The position numbers and the translations under genes were made by a program. Positions 1 through 9,765 of a stretch of DNA of 64,000 nucleotides are shown piece by piece. The notes under the pieces were generated by a model. The model searched no databases. It saw nothing but the letters and a program-made list of their open reading frames with translations, and had not been told where the DNA came from. The DNA is from Nocardioides faecalis. GTDB lineage: Bacteria > Actinomycetota > Actinomycetes > Propionibacteriales > Nocardioidaceae. Numbering within the stretch: position 1 is the stretch's first letter; each line of letters opens with the position of its first letter. The stretch spans positions 3,100,001-3,164,000 of the forward strand of contig NZ_CP074406.1 in assembly GCF_018388425.1 (NCBI RefSeq). The letters run 5' to 3'.

Positions 1-929
1 AGGTGGTGGTCGCCGCCGTGGGCCTGGGCGGGCGGATCGGCGTGCGCGCGGCCACGGCGCTCACCCAGCCCTCGGAGGCCTGGCACGTCGGCGCGAGCGT
101 CGCCGGCCTGGTCCGGCGCGTGGTGGCCACCTCCCCGGCAGCCGCTCCCCTGCTCGGCATCGGGGTCGCCGTGCCGGGCCTGGTGCGCCGCAGCGACGGC
201 CTGGTCCGGCACGCGCCGAACCTGGGCTGGCGCGACGTCTCCTTCGGCTCCATCGTGCTCGCCGCGCTCGACCTCGACGTGCCGATCGCGGTCGGCAACG
301 ACGCGGACCTGGGGGCCTGGGCCGAGCACCGGCTCGGGGCGGCGGTCGACGTCGCAGACGTGGTCTACCTGTCCGGCAACGTCGGCGTCGGCGCCGGCGT
401 GATCCTCGGCGGGCGCCGGCTCGAGGGTGTCGCCGGCTACGCCGGCGAGGTCGGCCACCTGTGTCACGACCCCGCGGGCACGACGTGCCACTGCGGCAGC
501 CGCGGCTGCTGGGAGACCGTGGTCGGTGCGCCGGCGATCGCCGAGGCGTTGTGCTGCCCCGCCGAGCAGGTCCCCCGCCTCGGCGTGATGCTCGACGAGC
601 TGAGCACCGCACCGCGTGAGCTGCGGCCGATCGGGGTCGAGCTCGGTCGCGGCCTGGCCTCGGTGGTGAACGTGTTCAACCCCAGCATCGTGGTGCTGGG
701 CGGCTACTTCCGGCCGCTGTTCCGGCTGCTCGGCCCGGAGGTCACCGCCGGGCTGGCCGAGCGCTCCCTGCGGCCGGCGCGCGACGCGGTGCGCCTGGCC
801 GCGCCGGGCCTGGGCACGGACTCGGTGCTGCTGGGGGCGGCAGAGGCGGCGATGGGGCCGGTCTTCGACGACCCGGTGGCCAGCCTGGCCACCGCCGTCA
901 CCGGCGCCCCGGACCACCTCGCCGGCTGA
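1..929 (+). CDS. ROK-family protein, C-terminal part (5' end outside window)
   Basis: The frame is open from the left edge, so the N-terminus, including any HTH, is missing. The 308 visible residues show the ROK sugar-kinase/repressor fold: GVAVPGLV (about 54-61), the catalytic-type GNDAD (98-102), the glycine loop GNVGVGAG (125-132), and a zinc site made of EVGH followed by CHCGSRGC (162-169). The family contains both sugar kinases and NagC/XylR-type repressors. Without the N-terminus the two cannot be told apart, but the similarity to the neighbouring full-length ROK regulator favours a regulator. It converges on that gene with a 6-base gap. Confidence 0.85.
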   Translation, partial: VVVAAVGLGGRIGVRAATALTQPSEAWHVGASVAGLVRRVVATSPAAAPLLGIGVAVPGLVRRSDGLVRHAPNLGWRDVSFGSIVLAALDLDVPIAVGNDADLGAWAEHRLGAAVDVADVVYLSGNVGVGAGVILGGRRLEGVAGYAGEVGHLCHDPAGTTCHCGSRGCWETVVGAPAIAEALCCPAEQVPRLGVMLDELSTAPRELRPIGVELGRGLASVVNVFNPSIVVLGGYFRPLFRLLGPEVTAGLAERSLRPARDAVRLAAPGLGTDSVLLGAAEAAMGPVFDDPVASLATAVTGAPDHLAG

Positions 930-935
930 GCCGGA

Positions 936-2207
936 TCAGCCCGTCCGCGACTCCCCAGCCTCCCCGGACTCGCCGGCCTCCTCGGCATCCCCGGGCTCGG
1001 CTGCGCTCGTCCCGGCGAACGGGTCGGCGCGGCCGGCGAAGACGTCGGCCAGCGACCGCTGCGCAGCCCCGGTCGCGGCGGCCTCGGTGCCGAGCTCGCC
1101 CAGCACCAGGTCGGGCACCCCGAGGTCGCTGGTGGCCAGGGTAGCGGCGAGCTCGCGCCGCGCCGGTACGACGACGAGGTCGCCCAGCGGCGCGAAGTAC
1201 CCGCCCAGCACGATCCGGCCCGGGTCGAGCACACCGGCCAGCACGCCGAGGCCGCGGCCCAGCCAGCGGGCGAGGCCGGCCACGGCCTCGGCGAGCTCCG
1301 GGTCGTCGGCCGCCGCGGCGGCGACCGCCCGCGCCGTGGTCACCGGCGTCCCAGCCTCGGGCATGTCCACGGCCGCGAGCAGTGCGTGCAGGCCCACGGA
1401 CGCCTCCCAGCAGCCGCTGCGACCGCAGCCGCACCGGGCGTGTGCCGCGCCGAGCGGCAGGTGCCCGACCTCGCCGGCGAAACCGCGGGCGCCCCGCAGC
1501 AGCCGACCGCCCTCGACCAGCCCGGCACCGATGCCGACGGTGCCGGTCAGATAGAGCAGGTCCCCGGCACCGCGGCCGGCCCCGTGGTGCAGCTCGGCGA
1601 GCGCCGAGCAGTCCGCGTCGTTGCTGACCCGGGTGCGCCCGCGCCACCCGAAGGCCGTGTCGAGCGTCGCGGCGAGCCCGGTCCCGGCCACCTGCAGGTT
1701 CGGCGCCCAGACCGCGGTGCGGTCGTCGCCGCCCACCAGCCCGGGCACGGCGACGGTGGCGCCGAGCACGTGCCGATCCTGCTCCCGCAGGCGGGTCGCC
1801 ACGGCGCGGGCCAGCGCCGCGAGGTGGGCGGTGACGTCGCCGCCGGGCGGCACGTCGCGGGTGAGCTCCAGCTGCGGGACCCCGGCGAGGTCGAGGACCA
1901 CCGCGGCGACGTACTCGACGTTGACCTCCACCCCGACCCCGACGGGACGGCCGCCGGCCAGCGTGAGCCGCCGGCCGGGGCGGCCGCGACCGGTGCTGGG
2001 GGCGGCCTCGGCGTCCGGCTGCAGCACGCCGGCATCGGTCAGTGCGGCGACGATCGTGCCCACGGTGGCCTTGGCCAGGCCGGTGCGGGCCGCGAGCTCG
2101 GCCCGGCTGCCCGGGCCCTCGTCGCGCAGGGCGCGCAGCACCGCGGCGGCGTTGCTGCGGCGCAGCGAGTCCGCGCCCCGGGGCCCCGGCGCGTCCGGCT
2201 CAGCCAC
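936..2207 (-). CDS. ROK-family transcriptional regulator of the xylose operon (XylR-like)
   Basis: 423 residues from a GTG at 2207. An N-terminal winged HTH (about 20-62, with [16 protein letters not shown]) is followed by the ROK domain: NDAD at 196-199, GTVGIGAG at 222-229 and the zinc motif CGCGRSGC at 259-266. The GTG lies inside the end of xylA (stop 2202-2200), an 8-base overlap implying translational coupling. Upstream in-frame starts exist but would run deep into xylA. Members of this family repress sugar operons and release DNA on binding sugar. Its place as last gene of xylB-xylA points to autoregulated xylose control (inference). A TTGA-TCAA palindrome in front of xylB is a candidate site. 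Confidence 0.85.
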   Translation of the reverse strand: MAEPDAPGPRGADSLRRSNAAAVLRALRDEGPGSRAELAARTGLAKATVGTIVAALTDAGVLQPDAEAAPSTGRGRPGRRLTLAGGRPVGVGVEVNVEYVAAVVLDLAGVPQLELTRDVPPGGDVTAHLAALARAVATRLREQDRHVLGATVAVPGLVGGDDRTAVWAPNLQVAGTGLAATLDTAFGWRGRTRVSNDADCSALAELHHGAGRGAGDLLYLTGTVGIGAGLVEGGRLLRGARGFAGEVGHLPLGAAHARCGCGRSGCWEASVGLHALLAAVDMPEAGTPVTTARAVAAAAADDPELAEAVAGLARWLGRGLGVLAGVLDPGRIVLGGYFAPLGDLVVVPARRELAATLATSDLGVPDLVLGELGTEAAATGAAQRSLADVFAGRADPFAGTSAAEPGDAEEAGESGEAGESRTG

Positions 2208-3387
2208 GGACGCCGTAGAGGTGCTCGAGGGCGAGCTGGTCGAGGTGCTCCATCGCGACCTCCCGGGCGGCCAGCACCTCGACGTCGGGCAGCGGCCACT
2301 CGGCGAGCTCGCGCCAGCCCTCGCCCTCGGCGAGGGTGGGGCGGGCCAGCTCCGGCAGGCCGGCCACCTCGAGCGCGGCCTGCACCTCGGGATCGGCCCG
2401 GAAGGCGGTGACCTTCTCGCGCAGGATGAGGTAGTTGTCCATGCAGGCGCGGGCCGAGACCCACACCCCCTCCTCGGTCTCGGGGCGGACCGGCTTGAAG
2501 TCGAAGTGCACGGGACCGTCGTACCCGCCGGCGAGGAGGGTGTCGACCACCCAGAAGGCGCCACGCACGTTGCCGGCCCCGAAGCGCAGGTCCTGGTCGT
2601 AGCGGGGACCGTTCTGGCCGTTGAGGTCGATGTGGAAGAGCTTGCCTTGCCACAGCGCCTGCGCGTACCCCGCGGCGGCGTTGAGGCCGGCCATCTCCTC
2701 GTGCCCGACCTCCGGGTTCACCCCGACCAGCTCGGGGCGGTCGAGGGTGGAGATGAACGCCAGCGCGTGGCCGACGGTGGGCAGCAGGATGTCGCCGCGG
2801 GGCTCGTTGGGCTTGGGCTCGATCGCGAACCGCAGGTCGTAGCCGCGGTCGGTCACGTACTCGCCGAGCAGGTCGAAGGCCTCGCGGTAGCGGTCCAACG
2901 CGGCGGGCACGTCCTTGGCCGCGCCGAACTCCGCGCCCTCGCGACCGCCCCAGCAGACGTAGACCTGGGCGCCGAGCTCGGCGGCGAGGTCGAGGTTGCG
3001 CATCACCTTGCGTAGCGCGAAGCGTCGTACGTCGCGGTGGTTGGAGGTGAACGCGCCGTCCTTGAACACCGGGTGGGTGAACAGGTTGGTGGTGGCCGTG
3101 GTGACCACCAGGCCGGTGTCGGCCAGGCCTTTGCGGAAGCGGTCGAGGATCCGGGTGCGCTCGGCGTCGTCGGTGCCGAACGGGACGAGGTCGTCGTCGT
3201 GGAAGTTGACGCCGTAGGCGCCGAGCGCGGCGAGCCGCTCGAGGGCGTGCACGGGGTCCATCGGCGCCCGGGTGGGGTCGCCGAACGGGTCGCGGGCCTG
3301 CCAGCCCACGGTCCACAGCCCGAAGGAGAACCGGTCCTCACGCCGGGGCTCGGGGCGCTGCATGTTGCTGGCGCTGGTGGCGGTCAT
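2200..3387 (-). CDS. xylA: xylose isomerase
   Basis: Converts D-xylose to D-xylulose with two divalent metals, in the cytoplasm. 395 residues, the usual actinobacterial (class I, about 385-395) length. The family core is intact: the catalytic-base segment [10 protein letters not shown] (61-70, His63), [10 protein letters not shown] (190-199) carrying metal-ligand Glu190 and Lys192, NPEVGHE (224-230), and HIDLNG (252-257) with further acidic ligands. It lies 59 bases downstream of xylB in the same direction and overlaps the ROK regulator gene. With XylB it makes a complete route to xylulose 5-phosphate. No xylose transporter is visible in the window. Confidence 0.97.
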   Translation of the reverse strand: MTATSASNMQRPEPRREDRFSFGLWTVGWQARDPFGDPTRAPMDPVHALERLAALGAYGVNFHDDDLVPFGTDDAERTRILDRFRKGLADTGLVVTTATTNLFTHPVFKDGAFTSNHRDVRRFALRKVMRNLDLAAELGAQVYVCWGGREGAEFGAAKDVPAALDRYREAFDLLGEYVTDRGYDLRFAIEPKPNEPRGDILLPTVGHALAFISTLDRPELVGVNPEVGHEEMAGLNAAAGYAQALWQGKLFHIDLNGQNGPRYDQDLRFGAGNVRGAFWVVDTLLAGGYDGPVHFDFKPVRPETEEGVWVSARACMDNYLILREKVTAFRADPEVQAALEVAGLPELARPTLAEGEGWRELAEWPLPDVEVLAAREVAMEHLDQLALEHLYGVRG

Positions 3388-3446
3388 CGGGGGCTCCCGT
3401 CGTCGGTCGTGCTCGGGGTGGTCAGCGGTGCGGGTCGAGCGGTGGG

Positions 3447-4868
3447 TCAGGGGCCGGCGAGGCCGGCGGGGCCGAGGCGCTCGCGCAGGGCGGCGTAGCG
3501 CCGGCGCACCTCGGCGCCGTCGGCGCGCTGCTCGGCGTCCGGGGTCGGCTGGCGTCCGGGCGGCAGGTGCACGGGCAGGGGCCAGTCAGGCGGGCTGCTG
3601 CGTCCGGAGAGCGCCCACGCGGCCTGGCGGGCGGCGCCGCGGGCGACGTGCTCGCCGGGCTCGGCCACCAGGACCTGCCGGTCCAGGATCGCCGGCGCGA
3701 GCACCTGGACCGCTCGGTTGGCCGAGCCGCCGCCGACGAGGATCACCCGTTGCGGGTCCTGGCCCGTCTGCGCGGTCAGCGCGTCGGTGGCCTCGGCCAG
3801 GGAGCACAGCAACGCCTCCACCGCGGCGCGGGCGACGTCGGCACGGCTGGTCGCCGGGGACAGCCCGGCCCAGGTGCCGGTGGCATGGGGCAGGTCCGGC
3901 GTGCGCTCGCCGCCGTAGTACGGCGAGACCCCCAGCCCGCCGGCGCCGGGAGCGGCCGACAGCGCGAGGTCGGCGAGCTGCTCGTGGTCGACGCCGAGCA
4001 GGCGCTCGGGCAGCCCGAGGATCTCGACGGCGTTGATGGTGGCGACCAGGGGCAGGTAGCCGCCCGCGGCGTCGGCGAAGCCGGTGACGGCGCCGGTGGG
4101 GTCGGCGACCGGGTCGGCGGCCACGGTGGAGGCGACGCCGGAGGTGCCGATCGAGACGAGCACGTCGTCACCGCTCAGGCCCAGCCCCAGCGCGGCCGCC
4201 ATGTTGTCGCCGGTGCCGGCGGCGAGCACCGCGCCGGCGCCGGTCGCCCCCGCCGCGGTGTGCGACGGTACGACGACGGGCAGCTCGGCTCCGTGGCCGA
4301 GCGCCGCGACCAGCAGGTCCTCGCGCCAGGCCCCGGCCACGGCGTCGAAGTAGCCGGTGCCCGAGGCGTCGCCCCGGTCGGTGAACACGGGCGTGCCAGG
4401 CGCGGCGAGGTGGGCCGAGACGTAGTCGTGGGGCAGCAGCACACGCGCGACCCGGGCGGCGTTGTCCGGCTCGTTCTCGGCGAGCCAACGCAGCTTGGTG
4501 GCGGTGAACGAGGCGACCAGGACGCTGCCGAGGGCTGCGGCGCAGGCGGCGGGTCCGCCGAGCTCGGCGACCAGGGCGCGGGCCTGGGGTGCGGAGCGGG
4601 TGTCGTTCCACAGCAGCGCGGGACGGACCGGCTCGGCGGCAGAGTCGAGCGCCACCAGCCCGTGCTGCTGCCCGGCCACGGCGACGGCCGCGGCGCGCTC
4701 GAGCAGCCCGTCGGTGGCGGTGTCCACGGCGTTGAGCCAGGCGCGCGGGTCGACCTCGGTGCCCGGCGGGTGCGGGGCGCAGCGGGAGGCCAGGACGGTC
4801 CCGTCGTCGGCGTCGACGAGCACGGCCTTCGTGGACTGCGTCGAGGAGTCGACGCCGAGGACCAGCAC
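3447..4868 (-). CDS. xylB: xylulokinase
   Basis: Phosphorylates D-xylulose to xylulose 5-phosphate with ATP. 473 residues of the FGGY kinase family: the N-terminal ATPase motif [13 protein letters not shown] (7-19), substrate-side [18 protein letters not shown], and C-terminal [10 protein letters not shown]. It is first gene of xylB-xylA-regulator. The GTG at 4868 has no Shine-Dalgarno sequence. A promoter-like pair (TTGACT at 4902-4897, CAAAAT at 4880-4875, 16-base spacer) would put the transcript start at or near the GTG, so the mRNA may be leaderless. The low-GC ROK-type palindrome overlaps the -35. Confidence 0.95.
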   Translation of the reverse strand: MLVLGVDSSTQSTKAVLVDADDGTVLASRCAPHPPGTEVDPRAWLNAVDTATDGLLERAAAVAVAGQQHGLVALDSAAEPVRPALLWNDTRSAPQARALVAELGGPAACAAALGSVLVASFTATKLRWLAENEPDNAARVARVLLPHDYVSAHLAAPGTPVFTDRGDASGTGYFDAVAGAWREDLLVAALGHGAELPVVVPSHTAAGATGAGAVLAAGTGDNMAAALGLGLSGDDVLVSIGTSGVASTVAADPVADPTGAVTGFADAAGGYLPLVATINAVEILGLPERLLGVDHEQLADLALSAAPGAGGLGVSPYYGGERTPDLPHATGTWAGLSPATSRADVARAAVEALLCSLAEATDALTAQTGQDPQRVILVGGGSANRAVQVLAPAILDRQVLVAEPGEHVARGAARQAAWALSGRSSPPDWPLPVHLPPGRQPTPDAEQRADGAEVRRRYAALRERLGPAGLAGP

Positions 4869-4874
4869 TCTGCC

Positions 4875-4902
4875 ATTTTGTACGAGTGTTGAACGAAGTC
4901 AA
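4875..4902 (-). promoter_or_regulatory. xylB promoter with candidate ROK operator
   Basis: On the minus strand TTGACT (4902-4897) and CAAAAT (4880-4875) are 16 bases apart, ending 6 bases before the xylB GTG. The -35 is embedded in the palindrome TTGA-N6-TCAA (4889-4902), a plausible repressor site. The assignment to the ROK regulator is an inference from context. Confidence 0.5.
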
Positions 4903-5030
4903 GGCTCCTACGAACGCAGCCCGACGGATCAGGTAGGACGCCCGACTTCGGGTACCGCACGACCGCAGCGCGGGGCGGAGCGATCCGGCTCCCGGGAGGC
5001 GACCCGCAGAACGCAGACACAGGAGGTCCG

Positions 5031-5513
5031 ATGACCAGCAACGACCCGACCACCGACGCCGAGACCTACAACGGCTACAGCATCGACGACGAGGACCAGC
5101 CGGGAGCGGGCGAGGGGCTCGGCGACAGCGACGTCGAGGACGAGCTGGACCGTGGCTACTCCCCGCCCGAGCGCTACTCGGCGGCGCAGGGATATGGCAA
5201 CACTCCCTGGGAGGAGGCCCACCCCCGCCCGCTGGAGGACCGCCTGAAGGAGGAGGAGCCGGAGCCGGACCCCCTGGCGGAGGCGGAGGCGGTCGACGAC
5301 GACGGCCTGACCCACGAGGCGGACCTGCCCGGCACCGAGGTCGGCGACCAGCGCGCCGGCCGGCTCGTCGACCCCGACGAAGGACTGGGCGCGGACACGG
5401 AGAAGGACCTCGTGGCCGGGGACGTGGGCATCGACGGTGCCGCTGCCAGCGCAGAGGAGGCAGCGATGCACGTCATCGACGAGGGCGACGACGCAGGCCT
5501 CACCGAGGAGTGA
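5031..5513 (+). CDS. DUF5709-family acidic protein
   Basis: 160 residues, strongly acidic, with no signal peptide or membrane segment. The segment DELDRGYSPPERYSA and the later LEDRLKEEEPEPDP, GDQRAGRLVD and DEGLGADTEKD are the hallmark pieces of DUF5709, a family of unknown function common in actinobacteria. An AGGAGG six bases upstream (5021-5026) supports the ATG. The chain looks largely disordered. It is followed by a small membrane-protein gene about 100 bases downstream, but a hairpin separates them. Function unknown. Confidence 0.8.
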   Translation: MTSNDPTTDAETYNGYSIDDEDQPGAGEGLGDSDVEDELDRGYSPPERYSAAQGYGNTPWEEAHPRPLEDRLKEEEPEPDPLAEAEAVDDDGLTHEADLPGTEVGDQRAGRLVDPDEGLGADTEKDLVAGDVGIDGAAASAEEAAMHVIDEGDDAGLTEE

Positions 5514-5543
5514 CCTCACTCGCCGGGCCGCTCCGGACATCCC

Positions 5544-5565
5544 GGGGTCTGAACTTGAAGACCCC
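5544..5565 (+). terminator. hairpin downstream of the DUF5709 gene
   Basis: GGGGTC (5544-5549) and GACCCC (5560-5565) form a short stem around a 10-base loop. There is no U-tract, so it may act as a weak terminator or as 5' leader structure of the next gene. Confidence 0.35.
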
Positions 5566-5619
5566 TGGGTAACTGATCGTCAACCGGGCGATGTGGCCCG
5601 CTACGACAGGAGGAAAAAA

Positions 5620-5763
5620 GTGATCTTCATTCTGTGGCTCCTTGCCGTGATCCTCGTGATCTCGGGCATCTTCAGCCTCATCCGCGGACAGATGCTGTGG
5701 GGCATCGTGCTGATCGTCGTCGGACTGCTCGTCGGTCCGGGTGGAGTCAGCATGTTCGGATAG
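5620..5763 (+). CDS. small GPGG-motif membrane protein
   Basis: 47 residues from a GTG at 5620, with a strong ribosome site (AGGAGG at 5609-5614) six bases upstream. The protein is almost entirely hydrophobic: one or two membrane segments (about 2-21 and 26-39) joined by IRGQM, ending in GPGGVSMFG. Small actinobacterial membrane proteins with this GPGG ending exist, but their function is unknown to me. The strong ribosome site and clean membrane pattern argue that it is real despite its size. A long stem follows the gene. Confidence 0.75.
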   Translation: MIFILWLLAVILVISGIFSLIRGQMLWGIVLIVVGLLVGPGGVSMFG

Positions 5764-5825
5764 TCGATCAGGGTGGGTCTCCGCGCCGAGGCATGGGGCG
5801 CAGGAAGCCCGGAGGCCCGCCCTGA

Positions 5826-5869
5826 GGCACGAGCGCGGCTCCCGGCACTGCCGGGGCCGCGCTCGTGCC
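5826..5869. terminator. bidirectional terminator-like hairpin
   Basis: An almost perfect inverted repeat of about 21-base arms (GGCACGAGCGCGG... / ...CCGCGCTCGTGCC) with one bulged base and essentially no loop. It lies between the plus-strand membrane protein and the minus-strand acyl-CoA synthetase, so it can serve both. Confidence 0.75.
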
Positions 5870-5910
5870 ATTTCTGCCGCTGCTCATGTCCGCCGGCTGT
5901 TCAGGTCCGA

Positions 5911-7449
5911 CTACTGGCCGACCGCCACATCTCGGTAGGCCTCCCGCAGCTTGCCCTTGACCATCTTGCCTGTGGGGGTGCGCGGCAGGTCGGCACGGAA
6001 GTGGATCTCACGGGGCACCTTGTAGTGCGCGATCCGAGCCCGGGCGTACTCGGTGAGCTCGGCAGCCAGGGCGTCGTCGCCGGTCACGCCGTCGGCGGGC
6101 TGGACGAACGCCACGACCCGCTCCCCCATGTCCTCGTCCGGCACCCCGACCACGCCGATGTCGGCGACCGCGGGGTGCAGCGTGAAGAGGTCCTCGACCT
6201 CCTGGGGATAGATGTTCACCCCGCCGGAGATGATCATGAACGCCTTGCGGTCGGTCAGGTAGAGGAAGCCCTCCTCGTCGAGGTAGCCGAGGTCGCCCAC
6301 CGTCGTCCAGCCCGGGTGCTCCGGGTGCTCGGTGGCCCGCGTCTTGTCGGGGTCGTTGTGATAGCTGAAGGTGCGGGCCTCGCGCTCGAAGTAGATGGTG
6401 CCGACCTCGCCGGGACCGAGCTCGGCGCCCTCCTCGTCGACGATGTGCAGCACGCCGAGCAGCGGCCGGCCGACGGAGCCCGGGTGGGCCAGCCAGGTCT
6501 CGGCGTCGATCGCGGTGGCCCCGTTGGCCTCCGTCGAGGCGTAGTACTCGTGCAGCACCGGGCCGAGCCAGTTGATCATCTTCCGCTTCACGTCGACCGG
6601 GCACGGCGCGGCGGCGTGCACCACGCACCCGAGGCTGGACACGTCGTACTTCTCCCGGACCTCGGCGGGCAGCTTCAGCAGCCGCACGAACATCGTCGGC
6701 ACCATCTGGGTGTGGGTGACCCGGTGCTCCTCGATCGCGGCCAGCGCGGCCTCGGCGTCGAAGTGCTCCATCATCACCAGCGTGCCGCCGACGGTGTGGA
6801 TCACGCCACCGAAGCGCAGCGGAGCGGCGTGGTAGACCGGCGCCGGGGAGAGGTAGACCGTGCTCTGGTCGAAGCCGTACGACGGCGCGAACATCGTCGG
6901 GTAGAGGTAGCCGGGCTCGTCGACGGCGATCTGCGGCAGCGGCGGCTTGATCCCCTTGGGCCGGCCGGTGGTGCCGCTGGAGTAGAGCAGGTCGTCACCG
7001 TGCGGCTGCTCGGGCAGCGGCTCGGCGCCGGCCTGGGCGAGCGCGGCGTCGTAGGCGTCGTACCCGGGCACGGCGCCGCCGAAGGCGAGGCGTTCGGCCA
7101 CGTCGACCTCGAGGTCTGCGACGGTCCCGGCGAGCGCGGCGGACACGACCAGCGCCTTGGCGCCGCAGTCGCTGACGATGTAGGAGACCTCGGGGGCCGA
7201 GAGGTGGGAGTTGACCGCGGTGACGTAGAGCCCGGAGCGCAACGCGGCCCAATAGACCTCGTAGCTCTCGGGCCGGTTGTCGCTGAGGAGGGCGACGACG
7301 TCACCGGCGCCCAGGCCGCGGGCGCGGAGGTGGTTCGCCAGGCGCAGGCTGCGCTCGTCGAGCTCGCCGTAGGTGAGCACCTCACCGGAGCCGGACATGA
7401 TCAGTGCGGGCTTGTCGGGGTCCTGAGCGGCCCAGGTTCCGGGATACAT
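5911..7449 (-). CDS. acyl-CoA synthetase (AMP-forming, FadD-like)
   Basis: Activates a carboxylic acid through an acyl-adenylate to the CoA thioester. 512 residues from the ATG at 7449; a longer frame upstream lacks family similarity. ANL superfamily motifs: P-loop SSGTTGRPKG (157-166), YYASTEANG, the hinge region GDLGYLDEEGFLYLTDRK and the C-terminal lysine segment PRTPTGKMVKG. Conserved domains run full length. The substrate cannot be read from the sequence: medium/long-chain fatty acids, bile or steroid side chains are all possible. No obvious ribosome site precedes the start. The neighbour upstream is an unrelated molybdoenzyme. Confidence 0.9.
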   Translation of the reverse strand: MYPGTWAAQDPDKPALIMSGSGEVLTYGELDERSLRLANHLRARGLGAGDVVALLSDNRPESYEVYWAALRSGLYVTAVNSHLSAPEVSYIVSDCGAKALVVSAALAGTVADLEVDVAERLAFGGAVPGYDAYDAALAQAGAEPLPEQPHGDDLLYSSGTTGRPKGIKPPLPQIAVDEPGYLYPTMFAPSYGFDQSTVYLSPAPVYHAAPLRFGGVIHTVGGTLVMMEHFDAEAALAAIEEHRVTHTQMVPTMFVRLLKLPAEVREKYDVSSLGCVVHAAAPCPVDVKRKMINWLGPVLHEYYASTEANGATAIDAETWLAHPGSVGRPLLGVLHIVDEEGAELGPGEVGTIYFEREARTFSYHNDPDKTRATEHPEHPGWTTVGDLGYLDEEGFLYLTDRKAFMIISGGVNIYPQEVEDLFTLHPAVADIGVVGVPDEDMGERVVAFVQPADGVTGDDALAAELTEYARARIAHYKVPREIHFRADLPRTPTGKMVKGKLREAYRDVAVGQ

Positions 7450-7518
7450 GGACCGAGAGTAGACGCCGCCTGTGACGCAGGCCACATGCCTTCATGGCGC
7501 GCTCGAGCGGGCCGGCGC

Positions 7519-9678
7519 CTAGGTCCCCGTGGCGGGCTGGACCGTGGCGGGCCGGACCGTGACCGGCAGGGCGTTGACCGCCGCGGTGCCGGTCGGCCCG
7601 TCGAGCAGCGCGAGGTCGCCCAGCATGTTGGCGTTGACTCCCGGCCGGGCTGCGGCGACGCGGCCCGGGGCGCCGACCTGGTGCCCCCAGCCGTGCGGCA
7701 GGCACACCACGCCGGCGGCGATGGTGTCGGTGACCTCGACGGGGGCGACCACCTCGCCGTCCGCGCTGCACACCAGCGCGTCGGACCCGTCGGCCAGGCC
7801 GAGCCGGGCGGCGTCGTCGGGGTGCAGGTGCAGCGTGCAGTCGTTGCCGGCGCGGTTCAGCGTCGCGACGTTGTGCATCCAGGAGTTGTTCGAGCGCAGG
7901 TGGCGTCGTCCGATCAGCAGCAGCTCGGCGCCCGGTTGCCGGGCGGCGAACGTCCGGAGCCGGTCCAGGTCGGCGAGCACCGGCTCCGGCACGAGGTCGA
8001 TCCGGCCGGTGGCGAGCACCCCGGGCAGCCGCGGCTGCAGCGGCCCGAGGTCGAGGCCGTGCGGCGCGGCGGCGACGTCGGCGAACGTCAGGTCGTAGGG
8101 ACCCGCCTTCAACAAGATGTCCAGCAGGCGCTCGGGGCCGCACAGCCCGGGCTCCGGCGTGGCCGCGTTGAGCTCGGCCATGCTCTGGGCCAGCGCGTCG
8201 TCGAGGTCGGTCACCGCCGCGCCGGCGCCCAGCCCGCCGGCGATCGCCGCGAGCCGCAGCATGGTGTGCCACTCCGGCGGCACGTCGGTGTCGTGCACCG
8301 CCGGGGAGTAGCGGGCGATGTTGCGCACCGAGTACTGGTAGAGCAGCAGGTCGTAGTGGCTACGCTCCAGCGGCGAGGGCCCGGGCAGGACGACGTCAGC
8401 GTGCCGGGTGGTCTCGTTGAGGTAGACGTCGATGCTCACCATCAGCTCGAGCTCCTCCAGCGCGGCCTCCAGGCGCGTCGCGCCCGGCACGCTGAGGACG
8501 GGGTTGCCGCTGAGCGTGACCAGCGCGCGCACGCGGTCCTCGCCGGGCGCGGCGATCTCCTCGGCCAGCGTCGCGGCGGGCAGCTCGCCCATCACCTCTG
8601 GGCGGCCCGAGGCGCGGCCGTGCCACCGGCCGTGCCGGAACGGCCGCCGGGGGCCGGGGCGGGTGTTGGCCTGGCCCGCCGCGGCCAGCGGGAACATGGC
8701 GCCGCCGGGGGTGTCCAGGTTGCCGGTGAGGATGTTGAGCACGTCGATCAGCCAGCTGGCCAGGGTGCCGAAGGGCTGGGCGGTGGTGCCCATCCGGCCG
8801 TAGACGACCGCCCGGTCCGCCGCGGCGAGCTCGCGCGCCAGCCGGCGGATGGTGCCCGCGTCGATACCGGTGTGCGGCGCGGCGTCCTCGGGTCCCACCT
8901 CGGCGGCGATGGCGCGCACCTGCTCCAGCCCGTCGACGTACGGCGCCGCGAGGCCCAGGTCCACGAGGTCCTCGGCGAACAGGGTGTGCACCATGGCGAG
9001 CAGCAACAGCGCGTCGCTGCCGGGCCGGATCGGCACGTGCTCGCTGGCCGCCTCGGCGGTGCGGGTCCGGCGGGGGTCGACCACGACCACCTTGCCGCGG
9101 GCGGTGATGGCCCGCAGCCGACCGCGCATGTCGGGGGCGGTCATCAGGCTGCCGTTGGACACCAGCGGGTTGCCACCCAGCACCAACAGGTAGTTCGTGC
9201 GGTCCAGGTCGGGCACCGCGATGGTGGCGGCGTCGCCGTACAGGTAGCCGCAGACGAACGTCTTGGGCGCCTGGTCCACCGTGCCGGCGCTGAAGACGTT
9301 GCGGGTGCCCAGCGCCTTGAGCAGCGGGCGCAGGTAGAGCGCACCGGACAGGTTGTGCGCGGTGGGGTTGCCGAAGTACACCGCGACCGCGTCCCGGCCG
9401 TGGGTGTCCAGCAGGGGCGGGAGCCGGCGCTCGATCTCGGCGAACGCCTCCTCCCAGTCGACCTCGACGTGGCGTCCGCCGCGCTTGAGGAGCGGACGGC
9501 GCAGCCGGTCCGGGTCGGCGTGCAGCTCGCCGATCGAGGCGCCCTTGGGGCACAGGTAGCCGCGACTGAACACGTCGTCGCGGTCGCCGCGCACCCCGAT
9601 CGTGCCGTCCTCCCGGGTGGAGACGAGCAGCCCGCAGGTGGCCTCGCACAACGGACAGGTCACCGGCACACCACTCAT
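7519..9678 (-). CDS. molybdopterin oxidoreductase with N-terminal 4Fe-4S site (formate dehydrogenase/nitrate reductase-like)
   Basis: 719 residues, about the length of a single-subunit FdhH-type enzyme. The N-terminal cluster ligands are C8, C11, C15 and C43 (CPLCEATCG ... LCPKG), followed by the lysine typical of the family. The molybdopterin domains run through the centre (GNPTAHN, GGNPLVSNGS, TALL-type dinucleotide segments) and a C-terminal MopB-binding barrel (NNSWMHNVATLN). No twin-arginine signal, so it is cytoplasmic. It stands alone: no FdhB, FdhD, or cofactor genes flank it, so the electron partner and substrate are unknown. In actinobacteria such orphans are often called formate dehydrogenase or assimilatory nitrate reductase-like. 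Confidence 0.9.
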   Translation of the reverse strand: MSGVPVTCPLCEATCGLLVSTREDGTIGVRGDRDDVFSRGYLCPKGASIGELHADPDRLRRPLLKRGGRHVEVDWEEAFAEIERRLPPLLDTHGRDAVAVYFGNPTAHNLSGALYLRPLLKALGTRNVFSAGTVDQAPKTFVCGYLYGDAATIAVPDLDRTNYLLVLGGNPLVSNGSLMTAPDMRGRLRAITARGKVVVVDPRRTRTAEAASEHVPIRPGSDALLLLAMVHTLFAEDLVDLGLAAPYVDGLEQVRAIAAEVGPEDAAPHTGIDAGTIRRLARELAAADRAVVYGRMGTTAQPFGTLASWLIDVLNILTGNLDTPGGAMFPLAAAGQANTRPGPRRPFRHGRWHGRASGRPEVMGELPAATLAEEIAAPGEDRVRALVTLSGNPVLSVPGATRLEAALEELELMVSIDVYLNETTRHADVVLPGPSPLERSHYDLLLYQYSVRNIARYSPAVHDTDVPPEWHTMLRLAAIAGGLGAGAAVTDLDDALAQSMAELNAATPEPGLCGPERLLDILLKAGPYDLTFADVAAAPHGLDLGPLQPRLPGVLATGRIDLVPEPVLADLDRLRTFAARQPGAELLLIGRRHLRSNNSWMHNVATLNRAGNDCTLHLHPDDAARLGLADGSDALVCSADGEVVAPVEVTDTIAAGVVCLPHGWGHQVGAPGRVAAARPGVNANMLGDLALLDGPTGTAAVNALPVTVRPATVQPATGT

Positions 9679-9765
9679 GCCCGCACTATGCCGCAGTCGG
9701 CGGCCACGAGGAACGGATCACGCCGACTCTCCCGTGCGGCGCGGCCTGACCGGCGGGTTCGACCC

